Below, one piece after another: positions 43,955 through 52,830 of a stretch of 64,000 nucleotides of DNA. The notes under the pieces are model-generated. The model made no database searches. It worked only from the letters and a program-made list of their open reading frames with translations, and had not been told where the DNA came from. The stretch spans positions 3,720,001 through 3,784,000 of the forward strand of contig NZ_CP085301.1 of assembly GCF_020700235.1 (NCBI RefSeq). The letters run 5' to 3'. Position 1 is the stretch's first letter, and each line of letters begins with the position of its first letter. Origin of the DNA: Haladaptatus pallidirubidus (GTDB lineage: Archaea > Halobacteriota > Halobacteria > Halobacteriales > Haladaptataceae). The translations under genes were made by a program, and so were the position numbers.

Positions 43955-44182
43955 ATGAAGAACGCTACACAATATCAACAAGACGGACGGTACGAGATGT
44001 CCGTTACCGAGGCGGAATACGACGAGGACGGTTCCTTACACCTCTCGCTTACGTTCAGTCCGCAGGAAACGCCGCCGTTGGACGAACTTCTCACGACGGG
44101 CTACGTCAAAGTAAGCGTCTACGACAACGACGAATTCGTGGAAAAGGGGATGTTGACGTTGTACGACAGTCTGCATTGCTGA
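43955..44182 (+). CDS. Small acidic protein, 75 aa
   Basis: From ATG 43955 the product (MKNATQYQQDGRYEMSVTEA...) is acidic and probably beta-rich (SLHLSLTFSPQET, GYVKVSVYDNDEF). An earlier ATG at 43934 is possible. Family unknown; the codon use is moderately haloarchaeal. Confidence 0.55.
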   Translation: MKNATQYQQDGRYEMSVTEAEYDEDGSLHLSLTFSPQETPPLDELLTTGYVKVSVYDNDEFVEKGMLTLYDSLHC

Positions 44183-44283
44183 ACGCCGGTTTCGACGCCG
44201 ATTTACCGAGCAATGGGCGGAACGACAGCAAGTATCCACGAGCAGTCGATAATACGTTCGTTTTCGAAAAAACGGCTGAAATC

Positions 44284-44730
44284 TTAGAGTCGGTCGCGTC
44301 CGTTACGCCGCGAACCGACGCCGACGTTTAGTTGTTGAACCTTTTTCACGATGGTGCGGAGGTAGCGACGAACGTCGAAACCGCTTCGGGAGTTCGTTCG
44401 TCCTGAACGCGAACGGTTTTTCCGTCCGGTCTTCGTCCCCGTTCGAGTCAGCCGTTTCCGAATCGCCGACTGTAGTTCGTGGGAGATGAGGGGGCTTTCG
44501 GGCGAGATTATGCGCGAAAGCAACAGACAGACGGCGGCGATTACCACGAAATAGTAGCCGAACGTGGTAATGAGGCTGTCCGAGAAAAACGCAACATAGA
44601 TTCCGTTTACGAACAAAAACACGCCTGCGAGCTGTAACAGTTTGTTCAGATAGTAAAACGACGCGTCGCCCGTCGATGTTTCGATTCTATTGAGACTTCT
44701 CGTGCTCATTCCCACCCGTAGTTTCGACAT
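44284..44730 (-). CDS. Two-span membrane protein with basic tail
   Basis: 148-aa protein (or 141 aa from ATG 44709). Two hydrophobic segments (LLQLAGVFLFVNGIYVAFF and FGYYFVVIAAVCLLLS) precede a long basic, Arg/Lys-rich C-terminal half, unusual among these acidic proteins. Function unknown. Confidence 0.6.
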   Translation of the reverse strand: MSKLRVGMSTRSLNRIETSTGDASFYYLNKLLQLAGVFLFVNGIYVAFFSDSLITTFGYYFVVIAAVCLLLSRIISPESPLISHELQSAIRKRLTRTGTKTGRKNRSRSGRTNSRSGFDVRRYLRTIVKKVQQLNVGVGSRRNGRDRL

Positions 44731-44890
44731 GCGACGTAATCAAAGTCAGTCAGACGCGTGTGAGACATCTGTGTCAAACATGACCTAAACGAAATCAGAT
44801 ATTTGGACATAGAAATATATAGACTATGAACTAAATAATTATTTTGTACGGTGCCTTTATACCTCAATCGGGTCTCTATACGAGCACGCC

Positions 44891-45892
44891 ATGACCGAAC
44901 ACGGAACGGGAATAGAATCCACGAGTGGTGTTCGTAAACAAAACGCCCCTGCGAAGGCGTCCGGTGAACAGTCGGACGCCGGTCCTCTTTTCGCCCGCTT
45001 CGCTCGCCCCCGAAGCACCGTTCCGACGACTATCGCACTCGTTTCCGACACGCACGTCTCGACAAAAAACCGAGGTACTTGGAAGGTTTTTCACCGAACA
45101 CAGGCGCGTCTTCGAACCGTCCTCGCGGACGCGAACGCACGAGACGTAGATGCCGTCGTGTTTGCAGGTGACTTGACCGAAGACGGCGCGACGGACGATT
45201 TCCAAACGTTCGATTCTCTTCTTTCCTCCCTCGACGTTCCATTTATGGCAGTCCCCGGCAATCACGACGTTCCGAAGTCGTTCGATACGCACGAGACACC
45301 GACACTGTCATCTTTCGAGGCGGATTTCACTCCCGGAGCACTACCGTTTCACGAGCGAATCGGCGGCGTCGATGTTCTCGGTTTGAACAGTGCAGCGACT
45401 CCGTCCGAGTCGCTTGCCGACTGCCACGACGGCGAAATTTCGGCGGCACAACTCGCGTGGTTGGACGACATACTTCCCGAGACAGACGATCCGATCGTCG
45501 TTATGCATCACAACCTCTCCGGCCTTTCCAGCGAAAACGTTCATTCGTGGCGCTCCTCGTTTCCGACTCGGAACGCCGACGAACTCGCCGACCTGCTCGC
45601 CCGCCACGACGTGCCACTCCACGTCTCCGGTCACTTGCACGTTCCCTCCGTCACCGAAACGAACGGTGTCCGAGAAATCATCGCCCCGTCCTTGTGCTCG
45701 TTCCCGCAGGCGTACCTCCTGTTCGAGATTGACCGTGAAGGAACCGCGGTTCGATTCGTTCCAACCGCCGACCCGGAAGAGACGAAAGAGGCGTACATTC
45801 ACGCGAAACGGGATTCTGCGCGAAGCGACGCCGTCGCCGAAATGACGCTCGACCGGCTGTCTGCGCTCCCGTTGGCGGACGAATCAGAATGA
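44891..45892 (+). CDS. Calcineurin-like metallophosphoesterase
   Basis: 333-aa protein with the metallophosphoesterase motifs in order: LVSDTH, VFAGDLTED, PGNHDVP, MHHN, and SGHLHVP, for two metal ions. The N-terminal 45 residues are variable and may be disordered. Such enzymes hydrolyse phosphodiesters or monoesters; the substrate is unknown. ATG 44891 is used. Confidence 0.88.
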   Translation: MTEHGTGIESTSGVRKQNAPAKASGEQSDAGPLFARFARPRSTVPTTIALVSDTHVSTKNRGTWKVFHRTQARLRTVLADANARDVDAVVFAGDLTEDGATDDFQTFDSLLSSLDVPFMAVPGNHDVPKSFDTHETPTLSSFEADFTPGALPFHERIGGVDVLGLNSAATPSESLADCHDGEISAAQLAWLDDILPETDDPIVVMHHNLSGLSSENVHSWRSSFPTRNADELADLLARHDVPLHVSGHLHVPSVTETNGVREIIAPSLCSFPQAYLLFEIDREGTAVRFVPTADPEETKEAYIHAKRDSARSDAVAEMTLDRLSALPLADESE

Positions 45893-45929
45893 ACGAAAAC
45901 CAACGGCAATGATTGCATTCTGATCCGAA

Positions 45930-46634
45930 CTATTCGAGAACGAACTTCAGACGCTCTTCGTCGCTTCCCTTCGTTTCCCGACCCGTAATCCGGAATTCAC
46001 CGATTTCGTCGGTGTTCTCCACGTGCGTCCCTGCACAGGCGGTTCGGTCGCATTCCTCGATTTCCACGATGCGAACCTCGCGGATGCTGTCCGGAAGGAG
46101 GTGAATCCGGGTTCGTTCCGGGTCGAGAGCCGATTCGGCTTCGTCGCGCTCCATCTCGTACCACCTGACCTCCAATCCCTCCCCGATTCGGTCGTTCATA
46201 ACCGATTCGATGTGCGCAAACTCCTCGTCGGAAAATCGCTCGTAGGCGCAGTCGATTCGCGCGCGGTCTGCGTACAGTTGATTTCCGGTCGTCTGCGCGT
46301 CGTACTCGTCCAACAGTACCGCCGAGAGGAGGTGCTGTGCGGTGTGATATCGCATATGTGCGTATCGCCGTTCCCAGTCGATTCGCCCCGTCACAGTCGT
46401 TCCTTTTTCCGGCGGCGTTCTATCGACGGTGTGGTAGACGGTGTCCTTTTTTCGAACTGCCGTGACGTTCCACGTTTCTCCGTCGGCTTCGAGGACACCC
46501 GTATCTGACGGCTGACCACCGCCTTCCGGGTAGAACAGCGTTCGGTCGAGGACGACTCGGTCGCCCGCGACTCGCTCTACTGTGGCTTCGAACTTTGCGT
46601 CCCCTGTCTCGTCGAGATACAGCGCCTCGGTCAT
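45930..46634 (-). CDS. AlaX-type alanyl-tRNA editing protein
   Basis: 234-aa stand-alone editing domain that hydrolyses Ser- or Gly-tRNA(Ala). Zinc motifs are HTAQH (HxxxH) and CAGTH (CxxxH); EGGGQPSDTG is also conserved. The protein includes the N-terminal beta-domain of larger AlaX types. ATG 46634. Confidence 0.93.
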   Translation of the reverse strand: MTEALYLDETGDAKFEATVERVAGDRVVLDRTLFYPEGGGQPSDTGVLEADGETWNVTAVRKKDTVYHTVDRTPPEKGTTVTGRIDWERRYAHMRYHTAQHLLSAVLLDEYDAQTTGNQLYADRARIDCAYERFSDEEFAHIESVMNDRIGEGLEVRWYEMERDEAESALDPERTRIHLLPDSIREVRIVEIEECDRTACAGTHVENTDEIGEFRITGRETKGSDEERLKFVLE

Positions 46635-46744
46635 AGGCGAGGAGAAGAACAGTCGTCACTTAATGTTCTCGTCGTAACGCTAAAGAGCGAATCGTGCGTT
46701 TGTATCAGTAATGAGTACGTACTGTGAGCAACGGAGGGGTTTCT

Positions 46745-47452
46745 ATGGGTGTCGAAATTAAGGGCTCACCCGTTTCTGAGCAAGAGTTCGAGGAGATGAA
46801 AGCGTTCGTCTACGAATATCTCTCGGCAAGCGTGAAAAACGAGGAGGGCGGCGGACGAATGCGCTGGTATCCGTGGCACTCCGCGGACTACCGGTTCAAT
46901 CACATCCTCAACGTCGTCAGCCTCTCGGAAACCATCGCGGAGCGCGAAGGTGCCGATGTCGATGTCGCGCGCGTCGCCGCGCTGTTTCACGATATCGCCA
47001 AACTGGATGCAGACCAAGAAGTCCACGCTGAGGAGGGCGCACGAGTCGCGCGCGAATACCTCGAATCGCGCGGCGAGTTCCCCGAATCGTTCGTCGACGA
47101 GGTGTGCAAGGCGGTCGAAGACCACTCGTTTCAGGGCGACCTCTCGCGCCTTTCGAAGGAGGCCCAGTGTCTCATCGAGGCGGACATGCTCGACAAAGTC
47201 GGCGCGAACGGAACCGCCCTGATGCTCCTTCGAATGGGGTACGAAGCCCGGACGCACATGGCCGCCGCGGAGATGGTCGATAGGGTGCTCGAACGGGGGA
47301 AGGACGCGGCATCCCGCGTCCAGAGCGACACCGCAAACGACATCGCCCACCGCAGACTCAAGCGCGTGAAATGGTTCCGCGAGTGGTTAGAGGAGGAAGT
47401 GCCGGAGATGAACGCCGAACCGACGAGTTCGCCACGCGGACGCGGGCCGTAG
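46745..47452 (+). CDS. HD-domain phosphohydrolase
   Basis: 235-aa protein from ATG 46745, with an upstream GTG at 46724 possible. HD motif: HILNVV, FHDIAK and the distal Asp in ADMLDKVG; this arrangement fits metal-dependent phosphohydrolases acting on nucleotides. It contains an N-terminal helical segment (VYEYLSASVKN). No partner is nearby. Confidence 0.85.
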   Translation: MGVEIKGSPVSEQEFEEMKAFVYEYLSASVKNEEGGGRMRWYPWHSADYRFNHILNVVSLSETIAEREGADVDVARVAALFHDIAKLDADQEVHAEEGARVAREYLESRGEFPESFVDEVCKAVEDHSFQGDLSRLSKEAQCLIEADMLDKVGANGTALMLLRMGYEARTHMAAAEMVDRVLERGKDAASRVQSDTANDIAHRRLKRVKWFREWLEEEVPEMNAEPTSSPRGRGP

Positions 47453-47544
47453 GGAATCGGAGAATAACAGCACCGCGATTTTGGATTTCAAGCACGATGG
47501 CGTCGTGCGAACAGCGACCTGCAACTCGACTCGACGAACTATTT

Positions 47545-48201
47545 TTACATCAGCGTCGTCACGCTATCGTACACGAACGAGACTCCCGCCAGTGCGAGTA
47601 CGCCCGCACTCAAATACGCGACCGCAGGCGCGAACGAATCGACGCGATTTCGTGCCGCGACGAGCGCCGCCGGAAAACCGCTTATCCACAGCGCAATTCC
47701 GGCGAAAAAGCCGATTACGATAATCGGTCCGCCGGTCGTCACGACTAGGTTCCCGGGCAAATCCGAAAGCACGTCGAACTTGCCGGGGTCGAGGAGGCCG
47801 ACACCCGCCGTCAGCCACCAGATTATTTGATAGGGGTTCGTAATCGCCAGCGCGAACGCCTTCTTGAATCCTTTCGCGTCCTGGTCCGCGTCCTCCGCCG
47901 TGAAGGTCGCCGTCGCGTCTTTTGCGGTTCCATAGGCGAAATACAGCATGAGCAGTCCGCCCACGCCGACCATGACGCCGCGGACGACCGGCGCGTCTCG
48001 GACGACCGCGACGACTCCTGCGAGTGCGAGGACGAAAAAGCAGGCGTCGGCGGTCATCGCGCCCAGTCCAGCGGAGAATCCGGAGCGCCAACCGCGCAGG
48101 ACACTCTCCTCGGCGATGACCGCGTTCATGGGTCCCGGCGGGGCCGCGAGCGAAAGGCCGAGCGCCACGCCAGCGAACGCCGAAACAAGTATTTTCAGCA
48201 T
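47545..48201 (-). CDS. LysE/RhtB-family exporter
   Basis: 218-aa membrane protein with six hydrophobic spans. N-terminal LSLAAPPGPMNAVIAEES matches the LysE-family start motif (PGP), followed by a GFSAGLGAMTAD region. Likely exports amino acids or small metabolites. It is on the same strand as the manganese-exporter-like gene upstream. Confidence 0.85.
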   Translation of the reverse strand: MLKILVSAFAGVALGLSLAAPPGPMNAVIAEESVLRGWRSGFSAGLGAMTADACFFVLALAGVVAVVRDAPVVRGVMVGVGGLLMLYFAYGTAKDATATFTAEDADQDAKGFKKAFALAITNPYQIIWWLTAGVGLLDPGKFDVLSDLPGNLVVTTGGPIIVIGFFAGIALWISGFPAALVAARNRVDSFAPAVAYLSAGVLALAGVSFVYDSVTTLM

Positions 48202-48282
48202 CGAATACGAATTTGTCGGCGGTAGAATAAAATCTCGTTGTTCGCGGAAGCGTCGGATGGGACGTTGCCCGTGCAGCGTCAG

Positions 48283-48981
48283 TTACCCCGCGAGGACGAA
48301 CGTGCCGAACAGCACAAAAACGACTGCCGCGCCGAACTCAATCCATTTCGTCGGTACCCACCGCTCGAATCGTTCGCCGATGAGAGCATCGACGCCGGTT
48401 CTGAGTCCCAACGCTGTCACGACGCCGGCAAACACCGACAGCGGTGCGTCCGGAAACGTCGCCGCGAGGTCGATGGTCAGCAGTTGCGTCTTGTCGCCGA
48501 ACTCGGCGACCATGATGAAAACGAAACTGGTTAGAACGCCGCCATACGCACCCATTCGAGCGAGGAGGCTATCGGGAAGGAATCGACCACTTACACCGAC
48601 GTCGAGTCCTCCTTCGGTCATCGCCGGTGCCTTGTTCGACTCGGCACGGAACTTTCCGAACGCGCTCCGAAACGTCCACAGGCCGAACACGACGAACAGA
48701 TATCCGGCGAAAGTCGTGATGAGGCCTCCCGGGAGAACCGTCACTATCCATTGACCGAACACGACTTCGATGAGACTCCACAGCGAGAAGGCGGCCATCG
48801 CGCCCGCGAACACCGTCTTCACATCGTATCGCGAGGCAAGCGTGACGACGACGAGTTGTCCCTTGTCGCCGAAGGTCGCGAGCATGTTGGCGAGAAACGA
48901 GGCTAACAGTGGCCCGTACTCGTTGTATCGATGAATTATCGCCTGAAAACCCGTTGTAAGGGGAAAGGCCGTTCCCGCCAT
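48283..48981 (-). CDS. GDT1/UPF0016-family (TMEM165-like) metal exporter
   Basis: 232-aa protein with two copies of a three-span unit. The second motif is AEFGDKTQ (E-x-G-D-K-T), while the first reads ATFGDKGQ with the Glu and Thr replaced. Family members export Mn(2+) or Ca(2+). Its ATG 48981 is one base after the DtxR-family regulator stop, so the two are coupled; Mn homeostasis is a reasonable inference. Confidence 0.85.
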   Translation of the reverse strand: MAGTAFPLTTGFQAIIHRYNEYGPLLASFLANMLATFGDKGQLVVVTLASRYDVKTVFAGAMAAFSLWSLIEVVFGQWIVTVLPGGLITTFAGYLFVVFGLWTFRSAFGKFRAESNKAPAMTEGGLDVGVSGRFLPDSLLARMGAYGGVLTSFVFIMVAEFGDKTQLLTIDLAATFPDAPLSVFAGVVTALGLRTGVDALIGERFERWVPTKWIEFGAAVVFVLFGTFVLAG

Positions 48982-48982
48982 T

Positions 48983-49648
48983 TTAGGCTTCTACGACTGC
49001 CCGAACGCGAATCGACCGGGCGACAGTATCCGGAAGGCTCTGTTCGCCGTCACCGACCGCCACGGTCACCATTCCGAAGGGAGCTACGTCCACGATTTCG
49101 AGCTCCGTTCCGGGCGTGATCCCCGCGTTCGAGAGGTAGCGCAGTTCCTCCTCGTCGCGGTCGCTGACCCGAGCCACGACAACCGTTTCGCCGGAGCCGT
49201 GTTCGCTGAGCCGCGTCGTGTCGTCCTCCGCAATCGGCGAGAGGTCGGCGTCCGGAATCGGGTCGCCGTGAGGGTCAACCGTCGGATTTCCGAGTGCGTC
49301 CGCGACTCGACGCTCGAACTCCTCGCTGATGTGGTGTTCGAGGCGGTCTGCCTCCTCGTGAACCTCGCTCCACGAGTAGTCCAGATGCTCGGTCAGGTAC
49401 GACTCCAGCAGCCGGTGGTGGCGAACCACTTCGAGCGCGACGGTTTCACCCTCCTCGGTGAGTTCGACACCCTTGTACTTCTCCCGGTGGAGCAGGCCAC
49501 GGTCGGCTAGTTTCTCTACCATGCTGGTGACTGTCGGCGGTGTCACGCCGAGATACTCTGCGATTGCGGAGGTCGCCACTGGCTCCTCGCTTTCCTTCTG
49601 GAGCGTGTAGATGGCTTTCAGATAATCCTCCATCACGTCGCTCAACAT
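48983..49648 (-). CDS. DtxR/MntR-family metal-dependent regulator
   Basis: 221-aa regulator: wHTH (residues about 2-65; TSAIAEYLGVTPPTVTSMVEKL), dimer region with metal ligands in EEADRLEHHISEEFERR, and a C-terminal FeoA/SH3-like domain (about 145-220). ATG 49648 used; a GTG three bases upstream is possible. A palindrome lies 13-26 bases before the start, suggesting autoregulation. It likely represses the coupled exporter or iron genes. Confidence 0.9.
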   Translation of the reverse strand: MLSDVMEDYLKAIYTLQKESEEPVATSAIAEYLGVTPPTVTSMVEKLADRGLLHREKYKGVELTEEGETVALEVVRHHRLLESYLTEHLDYSWSEVHEEADRLEHHISEEFERRVADALGNPTVDPHGDPIPDADLSPIAEDDTTRLSEHGSGETVVVARVSDRDEEELRYLSNAGITPGTELEIVDVAPFGMVTVAVGDGEQSLPDTVARSIRVRAVVEA

Positions 49649-49660
49649 CACTGCTCGAAA

Positions 49661-49674
49661 TTAGATTGTTCTAA
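49661..49674 (-). promoter_or_regulatory. TTAG-N6-CTAA palindrome upstream of the DtxR-family gene
   Basis: ttagattgttctaa at 49661-49674 (arms TTAGA/TCTAA) lies 13 bases upstream of ATG 49648, about where a TATA box would be. It has the same TTAG-N6-CTAA form as the sufC operator. Confidence 0.6.
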
Positions 49675-49961
49675 ACCTTCAATTTGTCGTGTAAACTCGT
49701 TCGTCGAATATCCACCACATTTCATCCGAGCAAACGCCGCCTGTCGGTCGATTCTATCGGTAGTAATGTCGACTCAGCACTCGATTCGTACGCTCGTCGG
49801 TGTCGAACGTTCGCTGACGCGTGGTTCGGTCGTTTTTACAGGTTGTGGAAACTGAACGTACGGATCATTCACGTTAATTGGTGCTAGTTATAAAATTACT
49901 ATATAATATTAACTAAATTATATGGTTCAGTATGGTAGTTATCTTGTTACGGTGTACATGA
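49675..49961. other. AT-rich intergenic region, no gene
   Basis: 287 bases before the beta-helix gene, ending in an AT-rich stretch (about 49880-49930) that likely holds its promoter. The frame at 49684-49887 is basic and not supported. Confidence 0.55.
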
Positions 49962-51722
49962 ATGAGCAAAAATGAAGAAAATTCCAATGACAGTGCAGTA
50001 ACTCGTCGTGGACTGATGGCACTGGCAGGACTTGCCGGACTCGGAATCGCAGGCACGAATTCCGCGAGTGCGGCGTCTTCCACGTACCTCGAACTAAATG
50101 GATCGAATTCGATGAATGCCGATCTCGATGTCGGAGGCTACAACGTCGTTAACACCGGCGATATTTTTCTCGGCGACGATATCCTCGCCCAGACGAAATT
50201 CGCCTCGTTTAGCACCTACGGACAGGGCGACGGAAAGGTACAAATCTGGGACGTGAGCAACAGCCAACACCTCGTTCGAGCGAACGAGGGCGGTCCCGTC
50301 GATATCGGGACGGATCTGAACATTAGCGAGGGCGGTCTTTCGATCAACAACTGGAAAATCGTCGATATGGTCGAAGCGGGTGCAGACCCCACTGGGAACG
50401 AGGCAATTGATACTATCCTCGAAAATGAAGCGAGCGACAACACGTTGCTCGTTTTCCCGAAAGGAACCTACCGACTGGACTCCTCGTTCGAACTCAACGC
50501 CGACTACTCGAAGTTCGGAATGATCGGACAGCCACACGCGACGTTCGAAATCGCAAACAATCTCGGGAGACCGGCGATTTACATCGGCGGGAGTACGGCG
50601 CCCGACGAACTCATCCTACGGAACATAACCGTAGATATCGGAACGAACGGAGTCGATGCACCCGCCCTCCATGCGTTCGCAAAGAACAAACTGGACGTCG
50701 ACACCTTCGATCTGGAAGGTGCGCGTAACTCGAACAAAGTAAGCGGATGGATAGAGACGGTGATGGTCGGTGTCACCTGCAATCCGGATTCGGGCGGAAA
50801 TCCGACAGAGCGTGGGTTCGCTCACGTAAAGAATCTCCACCTCCCCGACGGAGGGAACTATCTTTCCGGCAACGGTCAAACGGGACAATTCATCGGAATC
50901 GGTAGCGTCGATCCTGATAAGGTCGGCCAAATCAATTCTCAGTACGGTATCCATCGCGGGACGATGGTGTTCGACAGCTGTTACGTCGAAGGATTCCGAA
51001 ACAACGGCCTGTACGTCTCCGGATACCCGGGTAACGTCCACGTCAGAGATAGCCATCTAAAGAACAACGGGCTCACGAATATTCGACTCAGCGACGGCGA
51101 CTCCGCACGGGATTGTCGCATCGAAATCGACGACAACACGCTCGACAGCGGTGGCAACCAGAACCCGGAAGCAATGGCGCTATGGGGACAGGAAGGCGAC
51201 GTACTCTTCGAGAACATCGAAATCGAGCGAACGTCAGGCACGAACCGTCTGCTCCGAGACGCGATAGACGGCTACGAAACCGTATTCCGCGACATCGACA
51301 TCGTCGACAACGGCACGGGCGACGTCCTCGAGTTCACGCACGGTGGGGACGTGGTACTGGAGAACGTCCGAGTCGATAAAAACGCGGGCAGCAGCTACAC
51401 CAGCCGAATCATAGATTCGGCGACCACCAACGTCACGCTCAAAAACGTGCGGTACAACTCGACTGCGAGAGGCATCGTCTTCCGCAACATCGAAAAGGTA
51501 TCAGTTCACGACTCGTCGTTCGACGCGAATAACTACGCGATCGAGGTCAAAGACACTCGCTCGACCAAGAAGCTGATATTCGAAAACAACCTAGTCGAGT
51601 CGGGGACGTTCATCTGGTACAGCGGTCGCCTCGGTGCGATACGGGACAACCACTTCAAAGGAAACGTCAGTCTGCAGGCGTCGCCGACGAAACAAGACGT
51701 GAGCAACAATCTCGGATACTGA
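49962..51722 (+). CDS. Tat-exported right-handed beta-helix protein
   Basis: 586-aa exported protein: twin-arginine TRRGLMALAG (residues 14-23), an N-terminal region (about 40-115) of repeat-like beta segments, then parallel beta-helix repeats (about 140-560; repeated NVHVRDSHLKNNG, VLFENIEIERT, VVLENVRVDKN patterns). Similar folds occur in pectate lyases and in phage tailspikes. Catalytic residues cannot be assigned. Surface polysaccharide binding or cleavage is a guess. Confidence 0.85.
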   Translation: MSKNEENSNDSAVTRRGLMALAGLAGLGIAGTNSASAASSTYLELNGSNSMNADLDVGGYNVVNTGDIFLGDDILAQTKFASFSTYGQGDGKVQIWDVSNSQHLVRANEGGPVDIGTDLNISEGGLSINNWKIVDMVEAGADPTGNEAIDTILENEASDNTLLVFPKGTYRLDSSFELNADYSKFGMIGQPHATFEIANNLGRPAIYIGGSTAPDELILRNITVDIGTNGVDAPALHAFAKNKLDVDTFDLEGARNSNKVSGWIETVMVGVTCNPDSGGNPTERGFAHVKNLHLPDGGNYLSGNGQTGQFIGIGSVDPDKVGQINSQYGIHRGTMVFDSCYVEGFRNNGLYVSGYPGNVHVRDSHLKNNGLTNIRLSDGDSARDCRIEIDDNTLDSGGNQNPEAMALWGQEGDVLFENIEIERTSGTNRLLRDAIDGYETVFRDIDIVDNGTGDVLEFTHGGDVVLENVRVDKNAGSSYTSRIIDSATTNVTLKNVRYNSTARGIVFRNIEKVSVHDSSFDANNYAIEVKDTRSTKKLIFENNLVESGTFIWYSGRLGAIRDNHFKGNVSLQASPTKQDVSNNLGY

Positions 51723-51752
51723 TCTCGGTACCCGTCCATACCGAATCTTCTT

Positions 51753-52181
51753 TTAACACCGCTCCTCGCAAATACGCTCGATAATCCGCCCCGTCGAAAG
51801 TAGTTCCTCGGACGCTTCGGGGTCGAGAGGCGAGGCCCGCCGAACCACGCAGTCGATTCCGCGGCGGTCGAGTTCCGCCTCGATTGCCGCATCGTCGTGA
51901 TGCTGGTCGTAACCGAGCGCGATGATGTCCGGGTCGAGTTCCTCGATGGGGGCGAAAATATCCTCGGGATGGCCGACCCGGGCGTGGTCAACCATCTCCA
52001 GCGCGTGAATCATATCCCGGCGCTGGCGGTTCGGCAGAATCGGCTTCTGCTTGTGCGTAACGTTCTCCCGGCGGGCGATGATAACCGACAATCGGTCGCC
52101 CATCTCCGCCGCGTCGCGGAGATAGTGAACGTGGCCCGGATGCAGAAGGTCGAAGGTTCCCTGCGCGAGGACGTGCGTCAC
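51753..52181 (-). CDS. ribL: FAD synthase RibL (archaeal type)
   Basis: 142-aa cytidylyltransferase-like protein: AQGTFDLLHPGHVHYL with the HxGH-type motif, then ALGYDQHHD. C-terminal cysteines (ICEERC) are as in archaeal RibL, which makes FAD from FMN. GTG 52181 overlaps the JAMM gene stop (GTGA), so both are co-translated. Confidence 0.88.
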   Translation of the reverse strand: MTHVLAQGTFDLLHPGHVHYLRDAAEMGDRLSVIIARRENVTHKQKPILPNRQRRDMIHALEMVDHARVGHPEDIFAPIEELDPDIIALGYDQHHDDAAIEAELDRRGIDCVVRRASPLDPEASEELLSTGRIIERICEERC

Positions 52182-52675
52182 TGCTCTCTCAACTCCTCGT
52201 CGATATCCGCCTGCGTGAAGTCGAAAAACGATTCTGCGTCCGGAAGTTCGACGTCCAACACGTCGAGCGGCCGTGGTTTGCCGTCCCGGTCGAACGCTTT
52301 CCAGCTATCCCGTTCGTAGGGCGCGCCGATGATGATGTGAACGTCGCCCTGCCCGAACGTCGCCAAATCCGCGTCGCTCGGTCGAAGCACACCGTTAGGA
52401 TGGGAGTGGACAGATCCGACCGCATTGCGGTCGTTGGGGACGGTGCTCGTTTTTACCGTCGCGCTCACGCTGTTCGATTCGGTGCCGGGAATAACGAGTA
52501 TGTCCGTGATGACGATTCCGTCGCGGTCGAGTCCGAGTTTGCCAGCGGGCTCGCCGCGGAGGAATCCCATGTACTCGTTCGGATGGGAGTCGCGGGAGGA
52601 TTCGAGCGCGAACACCAATGCCTCTTCCGCGATTCCCAGGATTTCATTCGACCGGAACAGCGGCATAGCAGACAT
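52178..52675 (-). CDS. JAMM/MPN+ metalloprotease (desampylase type)
   Basis: 165-aa JAMM protein: Glu34 in NEYMGF, then HSHPNG (His90, His92), and PSDAD with Ser100 and Asp103, forming the E...H-x-H-P-x7-S-x2-D zinc site. In Haloferax a related JAMM enzyme removes ubiquitin-like SAMPs. Start ATG 52675 is used; ATG 52666 is the alternative. Downstream ribL is translationally coupled. Confidence 0.9.
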   Translation of the reverse strand: MSAMPLFRSNEILGIAEEALVFALESSRDSHPNEYMGFLRGEPAGKLGLDRDGIVITDILVIPGTESNSVSATVKTSTVPNDRNAVGSVHSHPNGVLRPSDADLATFGQGDVHIIIGAPYERDSWKAFDRDGKPRPLDVLDVELPDAESFFDFTQADIDEELREQ

Positions 52676-52830
52676 TCCGGTGCCCCGCGTTCTAAACGTT
52701 GCGAACGCCCCCGCGGTTGCTATCCGTTTCGGACGCTCATTGCTACCGATTAGCAACTATCTTTGCGTTGTGCACACGCGACCCCGAGTTGCAAAGCGTT
52801 AAAAATAGCGGCACCGAAAGAACAGATAAG

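Noticed and set aside
49684..49887. 67-aa open frame before the beta-helix gene
   Set aside because: Low-quality basic sequence with no support.
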